Origin: Yanghanlia caeni | GTDB taxonomy: Bacteria > Pseudomonadota > Gammaproteobacteria > Burkholderiales > Burkholderiaceae_B | Assembly: GCA_030733815.1 (NCBI GenBank) | Contig: JAUZQE010000011.1 | Span: 1-64,000, forward strand | Direction: 5' to 3' | Length of the DNA: 64,000 nt | Shown: positions 7,090 to 15,568 of the stretch, piece after piece | Position numbering within the stretch: position 1 is the stretch's first letter | Layout of the letters: every line of letters starts with the position of its first letter | Position numbers and translations under genes: made by a program | Notes under the pieces: model-generated | The model's input: only the letters and a program-made list of their open reading frames with translations | Databases searched by the model: none | Told to the model about the DNA's origin: nothing

Positions 7090-8528
7090 ATACCCATACC
7101 GTCACTCCCCACCACACCCTTGCCCCGGTTACCGCATCCACGCCCGCGCGCTATGCGCTCGCCCAAGGCACCACGGCCAGCCGGGCTCTGGCGCGCGCCT
7201 GGCTGGGGCTCGCCCTGCTCGCACTGCTCGGTTCGGGGCTGTTCTCCGTGCTGCTGGTGCTGGCGCGCACACCGGGCATCAACGCCTTCCTGCCGGAAGG
7301 CGACTTCTTTCGCGTCGCCCTGGTGGTTCACGTCGATCTTTCCGTACTCGTGTGGTTCGTGGCCGTGGCGGGCATATTGTGGAGCCTGAACCTGCGACCA
7401 CTCACCTCGCCACTCACGCGCGGTGCCGCGCGGCTGGCATGGGTGCTGTGTGCGGCGGGCGCGCTGGGCATGGCGCTGGCGCCATTCGTCGATACGGGCC
7501 CGGCCATCATGGCCAACTACATTCCCATGATCGAAAGCACGGCATTCAAGGCCGCCCTGCTGATCTTCGGCGCCGGCAGCCTGGCACTGGTGTTGCTCAC
7601 GATGAGCTGCGCGGTGCCCATCGGCCCCGCCGTCGACGGCACCGGCGCGCTGCGCTTCGGCCTGCATGCCAGTGCCGTGGCCGCCGCGGTGGCCATTCTG
7701 GCGTTCGGCTGGTCGCTTGCCGTCATGCCGACCGGCCTGCCGCCCGAAGCCCACTACGAAATCCTGTACTGGGGCGGCGGTCACGCCCTGCAGTTCACCT
7801 GGACGCTCCTCATGCTGGTGGCCTGGCTCGCGCTGGCGCAGGCCTGTGGCGGCCGCATTCCCCTCAGTCCACGCATCGTTCTGCTGCTGTTCAGCCTGGC
7901 GCTCGTGGGTGTCTTCGTCACTCCGCTCGCCTACCTCATGTACGACATCAGCAGCGTGGAACATCGCCACATGCACACCTGGGCCATGCGCATCGGCGGC
8001 GGCATGGCCATCGCGCCGGTAGTGCTTGCCGTGGTGGTTGCGCTCGCGCCGCTGCGCCGCCTTGCTCCCCCGTTGCGGCCGCTGCGGGCCGCCCTCATGG
8101 CCTCGATGCTGCTGTTCGTGGCCGGCGGGCTCATCGGCCTCACCATCAATGGCAGCAACGTGCGCATTCCCGCGCATTATCACGGCAGCATCGTGGGGGT
8201 CACGCTCGCACTCATGGGCCTCATCTACTGGCTGCTGCCACGCCTGGGTTATGCGGCACCTTCGGGGCGGCTCGCGTTACTGCAGCCCTGGCTGTATGGT
8301 GGCGGGCAGCTGTTGCACATCGTGGGCCTCATGTGGTCGGGCGGTTACGGCGTGCAGCGCAAGGTCGCCGGTACGGAACAAGTGCTACGCAGCACCGGCG
8401 AAATCGCCGGCATGGGCCTCATGGGCCTGGGCGGGCTGCTGGCCATTGCCGGCGGCCTGCTGTTCGCCGTGGTCCTCATCGGCGCCATGCGCACCACCGC
8501 CGAATCCTGGAAGGACACCCTGGCATGA
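7086..8528 (+). CDS. Second heme-copper subunit I-like protein (divergent)
   Basis: A 480-aa protein with about 12 membrane helices and the histidine layout of a heme-copper catalytic subunit: H82 (VVHVDLS, helix II), H233 (GGGHALQF, helix VI), H293/H295/H297 (EHRHMH, helix VII), and H364 and H366 (AHYH, helix X). The residue four after H233 is F237, so the helix VI Tyr of A- and B-type oxygen reductases is missing, as in the first subunit I. It is shorter than that protein and only distantly similar. NO-reductase-like or non-catalytic roles are possible. It is coupled by ATGA overlaps to both neighbours, the downstream one being a cytochrome b/NAD(P)H reductase fusion, which hints that the two work together. 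Confidence 0.75.
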   Translation: MNTHTVTPHHTLAPVTASTPARYALAQGTTASRALARAWLGLALLALLGSGLFSVLLVLARTPGINAFLPEGDFFRVALVVHVDLSVLVWFVAVAGILWSLNLRPLTSPLTRGAARLAWVLCAAGALGMALAPFVDTGPAIMANYIPMIESTAFKAALLIFGAGSLALVLLTMSCAVPIGPAVDGTGALRFGLHASAVAAAVAILAFGWSLAVMPTGLPPEAHYEILYWGGGHALQFTWTLLMLVAWLALAQACGGRIPLSPRIVLLLFSLALVGVFVTPLAYLMYDISSVEHRHMHTWAMRIGGGMAIAPVVLAVVVALAPLRRLAPPLRPLRAALMASMLLFVAGGLIGLTINGSNVRIPAHYHGSIVGVTLALMGLIYWLLPRLGYAAPSGRLALLQPWLYGGGQLLHIVGLMWSGGYGVQRKVAGTEQVLRSTGEIAGMGLMGLGGLLAIAGGLLFAVVLIGAMRTTAESWKDTLA

Positions 8529-10522
8529 TCACACTGGTGCAACGCGCCCTGCGTGCGGGCTTCATGGCGATCGAAAGCCTGTTCAACCGGGCCTTCGGCG
8601 ACCGGCTCAATCCGTTCTACCACCTCGGCAAGATCAGCTTCTTCCTGTTCTGGGTCATCGCGGTCACCGGGCTGGTTCTGTACGCCTTTTTCGATACCAG
8701 TGTCGAAGGGGCCTACCCGTCGGTGGAATCGGTCACGCATGGCGCCTGGGGTCTGGGTGGCGCCATCCGCGGGCTGCACCGTTATGGGTCCGATGCCATG
8801 GTGCTCACCATGCTGCTGCACATGCTGCGCTATTTCGCGCACGACCGCCTGCGCGGATTCCGGGCGTTTTCATGGGTCACGGGCGTGGGGCTGATCTGGC
8901 TCACCTATGCCTCGGGCATCAATGGCTTCATGCTGCCCTGGGATCGCCTGGCCCAGTTCATCACCCAGGCCAGTTTTGAATGGCTCGACTGGCTGCCGGG
9001 TTTCGATGGTCGTCTGAGCCGCAACTTCATTCTGCCCGAACACGTCACCAACCGCCTGTTCTCGCTGCTGGTGTTCATGCACATCGGGCTGCCCCTGGCA
9101 CTGCTGCTGCTCATGTGGATACACGTGCAACGCGTTCCGAAGGCCGGCACGCAACCGCCACGCCCCATTGCCATCGTGCTCATGATCACGCTGGTGGTGC
9201 TTTCGGTGGCGCTGCCCGTCACCAGTCAGGGGCCGGCCGACCTGCACACGATGCCGCTCAGCCTGTCGCTCGACTGGTTCCTGCTACCTGTCTTCCCGCT
9301 CATTCAGAATGGGCAGCTGGGCCTCACATGGGGGCTGGCACTGGGGTTCACCCTCGTGGGCGCCGCGCTGCCGTGGCTGCGCCTGCAGCGTAAATCCAAG
9401 GTCAGGCACACGCTCACCATCCACCCCGGCCCGGCCACGGCCACCGCACGGGCCGAAGAAACGCTTCTCGATGCCGGGCTGCGGGCCGATCTCGCGTTAC
9501 CCTACGATTGCCGTTCGGGTGGCTGCGGCGTGTGCGTGTGTACCATTCTGAACGGGCGCGTCGACCTCGGGCCGTATCAAGAAGCCGCCCTGACCCCGGC
9601 CATGCGTGCGCGCGGTCAGGCACTCATGTGCTGTGCCGTGGCACTGGAAGACGTGGAGTTCGAAGTGGAAGGCATCGCTTCGCTGGTGGCTGGCGACGGT
9701 GCCGACATGCAGGTGTGGCAGGGCCGCGTACAGCGCATGGAGCGGCTCACGCCCGACCTCATGCGCCTGTTCATCGCGCTGCCGCCCGACACCGTCATCC
9801 ATTACCAGGCCGGTCAGTACATCAACATTCTGCTCGACGACGGCAGCAAGCGTTCGTTCTCGTTTGCGAAGGCGCCGCCCGACCCCGCAAAACCGGCCTT
9901 CACACCCGAAGACAGCATCATCGAGCTGCACATCCGGCGCGTGGAAGGCGGCCGCTACACCACGCACGTGTTCGAACACATGCAGGTCGGCGACGAAATC
10001 CGCTTCGAAGGGCCCGTGGGCCGCTTCACGCTGCGCGACAGCGACCGCCCCATTCTCATGCTGGCCGGGGCAACGGGCTACGCGCCGATCCGCAGCATAC
10101 TGGAAGACGCGTTCCGCAAAGGGCTGCGCCGGCCCATCGCGCTGTACTGGGGCGTGCGCAACGAAGCCGACCTCTATCTGCAGGAAGAGCTGCAACGCTG
10201 GCAGGCGCAGCACCCTCAATTCACCTATACCCCCGTGCTGTCGGGCGTTGATGAATCAAGCACCTGGAGCGGGCGACGCGGCCTGGTGCACGAGGCGCTG
10301 CTGGCCGACCACTCCGACCTCACCGGCTATGAAATCTACGTGTGCGGCTCGGTGCGCATGGTCGAATCGGCCGTACCCGACTTCCTGTCGCACGGGCTGG
10401 CCGAAGAGTTCTGCTTTTCCGACGCATTCGTGCCAAATTCGCAGTCGGCCGCAGCTGCGCCCGAGCCTGCAGCGCAAGGCTCAGATGATCGTGAGGCACC
10501 AACACTGCCGCACGACACCTGA
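8525..10522 (+). CDS. Cytochrome b - [2Fe-2S] ferredoxin - NAD(P)H reductase fusion
   Basis: A 665-aa three-part protein. Residues 1 to about 285 are a b6-type cytochrome b with bis-His pairs H85/H99 and H186/H200. Residues about 293-385 are a plant-type ferredoxin with CRSGGCGVC and a later Cys (LMCCAV). Residues about 395-645 are a ferredoxin-NADP reductase-like module: RSFS for FAD, AGATGYAP and YVCGSVRM for the nicotinamide nucleotide, and a C-terminal FSDAFVPN as in flavin/[2Fe-2S] reductases. The expected path is NAD(P)H to FAD to [2Fe-2S] to heme b in the membrane. The start overlaps the previous stop (ATGA). The long open frame upstream of 8525 in the same phase is a shadow of the previous gene. 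It closes the operon and ends 19 bases before a convergent gene. Confidence 0.85.
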   Translation: MITLVQRALRAGFMAIESLFNRAFGDRLNPFYHLGKISFFLFWVIAVTGLVLYAFFDTSVEGAYPSVESVTHGAWGLGGAIRGLHRYGSDAMVLTMLLHMLRYFAHDRLRGFRAFSWVTGVGLIWLTYASGINGFMLPWDRLAQFITQASFEWLDWLPGFDGRLSRNFILPEHVTNRLFSLLVFMHIGLPLALLLLMWIHVQRVPKAGTQPPRPIAIVLMITLVVLSVALPVTSQGPADLHTMPLSLSLDWFLLPVFPLIQNGQLGLTWGLALGFTLVGAALPWLRLQRKSKVRHTLTIHPGPATATARAEETLLDAGLRADLALPYDCRSGGCGVCVCTILNGRVDLGPYQEAALTPAMRARGQALMCCAVALEDVEFEVEGIASLVAGDGADMQVWQGRVQRMERLTPDLMRLFIALPPDTVIHYQAGQYINILLDDGSKRSFSFAKAPPDPAKPAFTPEDSIIELHIRRVEGGRYTTHVFEHMQVGDEIRFEGPVGRFTLRDSDRPILMLAGATGYAPIRSILEDAFRKGLRRPIALYWGVRNEADLYLQEELQRWQAQHPQFTYTPVLSGVDESSTWSGRRGLVHEALLADHSDLTGYEIYVCGSVRMVESAVPDFLSHGLAEEFCFSDAFVPNSQSAAAAPEPAAQGSDDREAPTLPHDT

Positions 10523-10541
10523 CCCGCGCCCGAAGCGCCGT

Positions 10542-11096
10542 TCAATGTCGCGGCGCAACACCCTGGCAGTCGGCCGACACCCAATTGGCTTCGTGCCCGA
10601 TCGTCATGTTCATGGGCTCGCCCGACACCGTGCCGGTCATCGTCATTTCGCTTTTATAGTGGCGCGCGGTGGCGTCCCACACCCGGCCCTTGATCGCCCA
10701 CTTGCCGTCTTCGTGCGTGCAGACCAGGCTGAACGTGCCCTCGCTTGCACCCCCCTTCCACTTCATGTCGCTGCATTGCATGTCGGGGTCGTCCATGGGC
10801 GGCTGGAACTCGCCCTTGGCCATCTCGGGGGTGACGCATTCGCGTATGACATCGGGATGCGCAAGACTGGCACCCGACTGCTGCATCATCTCTTCCATCT
10901 GCTTGCGCTGTGCTTCGGGCATTTGCGCCAGTGCCGCCTGCATTTCCTTCATCATGGCCGCCATGGGCGACTCGCGCGAGAACGTGATTTCCCACAGGCC
11001 GGGTTCACGATCGACCAACGGCGTGGCCACGGCGACACCGCCAACAAGGGCAAGGGCACCGGCCAGAACCGCAGGTTTACCAAAACGAACAAACAT
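10542..11096 (-). CDS. DUF3617 family periplasmic protein
   Basis: A 184-aa exported protein with a cleavable signal (about residues 1-25, ending VAVA). The mature part starts with DREPGLWEITF, the hallmark of DUF3617 proteins, and has conserved cysteines (ECVTP, MQCSD, LVCTH, ADCQG) likely paired in disulfides. The middle is Met- and Gln-rich and may be helical. The start at 11096 is supported by GGAGG upstream; a longer frame to 11246 lacks such a site. It converges on the redox operon with only 19 bases between stops. Function unknown in the family. Confidence 0.85.
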   Translation of the reverse strand: MFVRFGKPAVLAGALALVGGVAVATPLVDREPGLWEITFSRESPMAAMMKEMQAALAQMPEAQRKQMEEMMQQSGASLAHPDVIRECVTPEMAKGEFQPPMDDPDMQCSDMKWKGGASEGTFSLVCTHEDGKWAIKGRVWDATARHYKSEMTMTGTVSGEPMNMTIGHEANWVSADCQGVAPRH

Positions 11097-11295
11097 CGGA
11101 TTGCTCCTCCCAGACGCGTATGCGTGTATGCGATGACGGGCACTTTCAACTCCAGCGGCATTGTGATGCCCGCAACGCAGACCCACAATCAGGGCTTTCG
11201 CGTGGTGGCGGGCGCCAATCAATTGCGATGCAAAGCCGTTGGGCACGCGCGGTGCTAGGCAAGAGCTCCAACCTCACTACACAAGGAGCCTGGCC

Positions 11296-11793
11296 ATGGC
11301 CATGAACAAATCGCACCTGATCGCCGCGCAGAAAAGCGTGATTGGCATGCTAATCGACGATCACCGCAAGGTTCAGAAGATTTTCAAGGATTTCGAATCG
11401 GAAGAGGATCCGGCGAAGAAACAGGAAATGGTGATCGAAGCCTGTACGGACCTGACCGCACACGCCGAAATCGAGGAACAGCACTTCTACCCCTTCCTGC
11501 GCGAGGCAGATCCTGAGAAATTCGGTGACCTGCTGGACGAGGCGAAGGTGGAACACGCCAGCGCCAAAGATCTGATCGCCCAGCTCATGCAGATGAGCCC
11601 CGAGGACGATCTTTATGACGCCAAGTTCACGGTGCTGGGTGAATACACGAACCATCACATCAAGGAAGAGGAAGACGAACTCTTCCCCGAGGTGGCCAAA
11701 GGCAAGTACGACCTTCGCGAGCTGGAGCAGCCCATGCTCGAAACGAAGGAAGCGGTTCAGAGCCGTGCCACCAAGGAACTGAGGCTGGCGTAA
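11296..11793 (+). CDS. Hemerythrin-like HHE domain protein
   Basis: A 165-aa cytoplasmic four-helix bundle protein. Diiron ligands of the family are visible: H in DDHRKV, HxxxE in HAEIEEQH, H in VEHASAKD, and HHIKEEEDELF near the end of the bundle. Such proteins bind oxygen or NO or take part in repair of iron centres. AGGAG at 11284-11288 supports ATG 11296. It is transcribed divergently from the DUF3617 gene, with about 200 bases between them for the two promoters. A link to the NO-related operon next door is inference. Confidence 0.9.
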   Translation: MAMNKSHLIAAQKSVIGMLIDDHRKVQKIFKDFESEEDPAKKQEMVIEACTDLTAHAEIEEQHFYPFLREADPEKFGDLLDEAKVEHASAKDLIAQLMQMSPEDDLYDAKFTVLGEYTNHHIKEEEDELFPEVAKGKYDLRELEQPMLETKEAVQSRATKELRLA

Positions 11794-12117
11794 GCTGCCA
11801 CAAGTCTGCCGGCACGCTGACGGGCGGGGTTTGTACGGTCATGGGCATTCCCCGCATGTCCGCCGTTAACAGTTGCCACCACGCCTGCCTGCATGGCACG
11901 GCCACGCTATTGATATGTCGTGATTTTTGTCGCTCCGTGCACGGCATCATTGGCCAACCACAATGGCCGCCTTAATCTCAGATATGTGGATTCCGGATAG
12001 GTTTTGGTGCCTTGAAGGCATGGATTCTGCATGACCCCATCTTTACGATGATCCTGTACCTTGGGGACACAAGGTCGCAGTTGCACCCTACGCACGCTGC
12101 ACAAACAGGAGACAACC
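11794..12117 (+). other. Intergenic region upstream of the orphan binding protein
   Basis: A 324-base stretch with no supported gene. It contains AT-richer segments near 11900-12010 that could hold the promoter of the binding-protein gene, and a small hairpin, GGCC with AATGGCC near 11952-11972. AGGAG-type ribosome site at 12107-12111. I see no tRNA, riboswitch or repeat in it. Confidence 0.4.
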
Positions 12118-13335
12118 ATGCAGACCAAACTATGGAAATACGTGGCGGCGTCCGCCGCGCTCGCGGCCGGTTCCACGATCTCGCAGGCTCAGCAATTGTC
12201 TGACGACGTGCTGCGCATCGGCGTGCTCACCGACATTTCGGGCGTGTATGCCGACATCTCCGGCAAAGGCGCAGTCGAAGCCGTGCGCATGGCGGTGGAA
12301 GACTACGGTGGCACCATGTTCGGCAAACCGATCGAAGTCATTTTCGCCGATCACCTGAACAAGCCCGACGTGGGCGCCGCACGTGCCCGTGAATGGTTCG
12401 ACCGCGACGGCGTCGACATGATCACCGACCTTGCCAATTCCGCCGTGGCGCTCGCCGTGGCCGACCTGGCCAAGGAAAAGAAGCGTCACATCATCGTCAA
12501 CAACCCCTCCAACATGGGGCTCACCAACGACCGGTGCTCGCCCTACACCATTCACTACACCTACGACGCCTATTCGCTGGCTCACGGCACGGGCCGCACC
12601 GTCGCCGAGCAGCCCGATGGCGACACCTGGTTCTTCCTGACAGTGGATTTCGCATTCGGCATCGGCCTCGAAGAACAGGTCGCACAGGTCGTACGCAACG
12701 CAAACGGCAAGGTGTTGGGCTCGGCACGTCACCCCCTGGGCACCACCGACTACTCGTCATACGTGCTGCAGGCCCAGACCTCCGGCGCCAAGATCATCGG
12801 TCTGGCCTCCACCGGGCAAGACACCATCAATGCCATCAAGGCCGCGCACGAATTCGGCGTCACCCCCAAGCAGAAGCTGGCCGCCCTGCTGCTGTGGATC
12901 AACGATATTCACGCGCTGGGGCTCGACGTCACCCAGGGCCTGCTGCTGACCAACGCCTGGTACTGGGACATGAACGAAGGCTCGCGTGACTTCGCCAAGC
13001 GGTTCATGGAGCGGGTCGGCCAGATGCCCAACATGGCCCACGCCGGTGACTACTCGTCGACCATGCACTACCTCAAGGCGGTCGAGGCCGCGGGCACCGA
13101 CGACCCGGATGCCGTGTCGGAACAAATGCGCAAGACGCCCATCAACGACTTCTTCGCCCAGAACGGCTATATCCGTGAAGACGGCCGCATGGTGCACGAC
13201 ATGTATCTGTGGGAAGTAAAGTCGCCGGCCGAATCGAAGGGGCCGTGGGATTACTTCAAGCTCGTGAAGACGATTCCCGGCGAGCAGGCCTTCGCCCCCC
13301 TGTCGGCCAGCACCTGCTATCTGGTGAAGAAGTAA
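12118..13335 (+). CDS. Periplasmic branched-chain amino acid-type binding protein (orphan)
   Basis: A 405-aa type I periplasmic binding protein of the LivJ/urea/short-chain amide group. Signal peptide at residues 1-25 (ending ISQAQQ), then LRIGVLTDISGVYADISG, the usual opening of the first lobe, and KPIEVIFADHLNKPDVGAARAREW. No permease or ATPase genes stand next to it, so it would serve a transporter encoded elsewhere or a three-component sensor. AGGAG seven bases upstream fixes the start at 12118. The AraC regulator and the Tm-1-like operon follow, and a shared substrate is possible but unproven. Confidence 0.85.
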   Translation: MQTKLWKYVAASAALAAGSTISQAQQLSDDVLRIGVLTDISGVYADISGKGAVEAVRMAVEDYGGTMFGKPIEVIFADHLNKPDVGAARAREWFDRDGVDMITDLANSAVALAVADLAKEKKRHIIVNNPSNMGLTNDRCSPYTIHYTYDAYSLAHGTGRTVAEQPDGDTWFFLTVDFAFGIGLEEQVAQVVRNANGKVLGSARHPLGTTDYSSYVLQAQTSGAKIIGLASTGQDTINAIKAAHEFGVTPKQKLAALLLWINDIHALGLDVTQGLLLTNAWYWDMNEGSRDFAKRFMERVGQMPNMAHAGDYSSTMHYLKAVEAAGTDDPDAVSEQMRKTPINDFFAQNGYIREDGRMVHDMYLWEVKSPAESKGPWDYFKLVKTIPGEQAFAPLSASTCYLVKK

Positions 13336-13400
13336 ACCGCCGCGCAGCCTTCCCCGACATGACCGCACTGCCCTGCTTTCTTTTGAACCGCGCTCCCGCC

Positions 13401-14252
13401 TCACTGGCGGGGGCGCGCCCGGTACTCCGAGGGCCGGAAGCCCGTGAGGCGCTTGAAGGTGTTCGAAAAGGTGAACGGGTTGGCGTACCCCACGTCACGT
13501 GCAATCGCTTCGATCTTGCGCTGCGTGGTCACCAGTTCGTGCGCGGCGCGCGCAATGCGCATGGTTATCAGCTGATTGCCGGGGCTGCGCCCGAAGTTCT
13601 TCCAGCACAGGCGACGCAGGTGCTCGGGACTGATGTTGGCAAGCGCGGCCAGCTCTTCGAGCGTCCAGGGCCGGCCCAGATCCGCCAGCACCGCATTCCA
13701 CATGCTGTTCAGGCGCGGCTCGCGCTGCCAGGGGTCGACCATGCGGCTCACGTAGCGCTCGATGATATCAACCCAGATGGCCCGGGAACCCGGGTCGGCG
13801 TCCTGCTGCATTTCATGGTACAGGCCGCGCACCGCATGTTCGAGGGGGCGGCCGTCGAACCGCGTGAGCGCCGGCGCCATGGCACCGGCCAGCGAACGGG
13901 GCGAGGTGGGCATGAAGCGCACCCAGCACAGCTGCCAGCGCGTGCCTGGCACGCAATGGAACGCATGCAGCACGTGGGCGGGCGCAAAACTGGCATAACC
14001 CACCGAATGCGTATGCCAGCGGCCGTCGAGCAGCGTACGCCCATGGCCACCCAGGCACACCTGCATGAAGGCACCGCTCAGGTGCGTGCGAACAATAGTG
14101 TACGGGGCTGCGGCATCGACCACCGCCACGTGGGCGATATGCCGGGCCGCCAGCGCCTCGCACTGTTCAGCACGCACGGTCAGCACATGCGTATCGTCAC
14201 CCAGAATATGCGTTTCAGTCAGCAGATCGAGCTGTTCCATGACGCGAATCAT
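13401..14252 (-). CDS. AraC family transcriptional regulator
   Basis: About 283 aa with a variable N-terminal cupin-like sensing domain (HILGDDTHVL onward, with WHTHSVGYASFAPAHVLHAFH) and a C-terminal double helix-turn-helix: LEELAALANISPEHLRRLCWKNFGRSP followed by IEAIARDVGYANPFTFSNTFKRLTGFRPSEYR, the standard AraC/XylS signature. Start uncertain: ATG 14252 or ATG 14240, neither with a clear ribosome site. It is divergent from the TIM-barrel/SRPBCC/Tm-1-like operon with under 30 bases between start codons, so it very likely regulates that operon and itself. Confidence 0.9.
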   Translation of the reverse strand: MIRVMEQLDLLTETHILGDDTHVLTVRAEQCEALAARHIAHVAVVDAAAPYTIVRTHLSGAFMQVCLGGHGRTLLDGRWHTHSVGYASFAPAHVLHAFHCVPGTRWQLCWVRFMPTSPRSLAGAMAPALTRFDGRPLEHAVRGLYHEMQQDADPGSRAIWVDIIERYVSRMVDPWQREPRLNSMWNAVLADLGRPWTLEELAALANISPEHLRRLCWKNFGRSPGNQLITMRIARAAHELVTTQRKIEAIARDVGYANPFTFSNTFKRLTGFRPSEYRARPRQ

Positions 14253-14280
14253 TACATGAATGCAAACCAACGGAGCACTT

Positions 14281-15111
14281 ATGGCCAGGCATGACCGGCA
14301 GACATTGATGCAAAAATTCCACGACATGGTGGCACGCGGCGAACCGATCATCGGCGGCGGCGCCGGAACGGGCATCTCGGCAAAATGCGAAGAAGCGGCC
14401 GGTATCGACCTGATCGTCATCTACAACTCCGGCCGCTACCGCATGGCCGGCCGGGCGTCGTCGGCCGGCCTGCTGGCGTACGGCAATGCCAACGAAATCG
14501 TGCTGGAAATGGCCGGCGAAGTGCTGCCCGTGTGCAAGCGCACCCCCGTGCTGGCCGGGGTGAACGGCACCGATCCCTTCGTCGTCATGCCCGTCTTCCT
14601 GAAAAAACTCAAGGAACTGGGCTTTGCCGGCGTGCAGAACTTTCCCACGGTCGGCATCATCGACGGCACCTTCCGTCAGAGCCTCGAGGAAACCGGCATC
14701 AACTTCTCCTCGGAAGTCGACATGATCCGCCAGGCACATGAACTCGATCTGCTCACCACGCCCTATGTATTCAGCGCCGACGAAGCGGTGGAAATGGCCA
14801 AGGCCGGTGCCGACTTCATCGTGCCGCACATGGGCGTCACGGTCGGCGGCAGCATCGGGGCCACCTCGTCGAAGACCCTGGACGAATCGGTGCGGCTCAT
14901 CGACGAATGGGGCGAGGCCGCGCGGCGGGTGCGCAAGGATATTATCGTGATTGCGCATGGCGGCCCGATCTCCATGCCTGAAGATGTGGAATACGTACTC
15001 AAGCACAGTGAACACTGCAACGGCTTCTACGGAGCAAGCAGCATGGAGCGCCTGCCCGTCGAGGTTGCAATCACCGAACACGTGCGCCGCTACAAGGCGC
15101 TTTCCCGCTAA
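14281..15111 (+). CDS. Phosphoenolpyruvate hydrolase family TIM-barrel protein
   Basis: A 276-aa TIM-barrel protein of the PEP_hydrolase (PF09370-type) family. Family features include [40 protein letters not shown] strand and loop patterns near residues 20-58, the VNGTDPF motif, and [13 protein letters not shown]. This domain is also the C-terminal half of the tomato Tm-1 protein. CGGAG at 14271-14275 favours ATG 14281 over the in-frame ATG 14260. It is the first gene of a three-gene operon under the divergent AraC regulator. The family is named for a distant relationship to PEP-mutase-type enzymes; its substrate here is not known. Confidence 0.85.
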   Translation: MARHDRQTLMQKFHDMVARGEPIIGGGAGTGISAKCEEAAGIDLIVIYNSGRYRMAGRASSAGLLAYGNANEIVLEMAGEVLPVCKRTPVLAGVNGTDPFVVMPVFLKKLKELGFAGVQNFPTVGIIDGTFRQSLEETGINFSSEVDMIRQAHELDLLTTPYVFSADEAVEMAKAGADFIVPHMGVTVGGSIGATSSKTLDESVRLIDEWGEAARRVRKDIIVIAHGGPISMPEDVEYVLKHSEHCNGFYGASSMERLPVEVAITEHVRRYKALSR

Positions 15112-15124
15112 AGGAGGACGACAC

Positions 15125-15568
15125 ATGGCCAGGGTTTACGTAAGCGCCGTCATGGATGCCACGCTCGACGAGGCCTGGGGCATGCTGCGAGATTTCGGCG
15201 CCCTCGGCAATTACCATCCCTTCTTTGAAAACTCATACATCGAAGACGGCCTGCCGCCCGACCAGGTCGGCTGCGTGCGGCACTTCACCGTGCGTGACGG
15301 CGGGGGCTACCTGCGCGAGCGGCTGCTCGAACTTTCCGATTACGAGCACCGCTGCACCTACGAGATCCTGCACATCGACGCCGACTGGCGCAACTACGTC
15401 GCCCAGATGCAGCTGTTTCCCGTCACAGAATCGAATCAGTGCTTCGGGCAGTGGTGGGCCACCTTCGACGTTCCGCCCGAGCAGGAAGCCGAAGCCTGCC
15501 AGCGTGTCGCCGACACCTTCCGTATCTTCTTCGAGTGCGTCAGCCAACGTTTCGGGAAACAGGGATGA
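15125..15568 (+). CDS. SRPBCC (START/Bet v1-like) protein
   Basis: A 147-aa SRPBCC superfamily protein. The opening MARVYVSAVMDATLDEAWGMLRDF and the later pattern FTVRDGGGYLRERLLELSDYEHRCTYEI are those of polyketide cyclase/lipid-transport-like folds that hold a hydrophobic ligand in a cavity. A strong AAGGAGG at 15111-15117 marks the start. The stop overlaps the next gene as ATGA. Being between the two Tm-1-like genes suggests that it binds or processes the same small molecule. Confidence 0.85.
   Translation: MARVYVSAVMDATLDEAWGMLRDFGALGNYHPFFENSYIEDGLPPDQVGCVRHFTVRDGGGYLRERLLELSDYEHRCTYEILHIDADWRNYVAQMQLFPVTESNQCFGQWWATFDVPPEQEAEACQRVADTFRIFFECVSQRFGKQG

Noticed and set aside
7352..8524. 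Upstream extension of the frame that holds the reductase fusion
   Set aside because: The translation is Arg/His-rich nonsense inside the second subunit I gene; the real start is ATG 8525 in an ATGA overlap.
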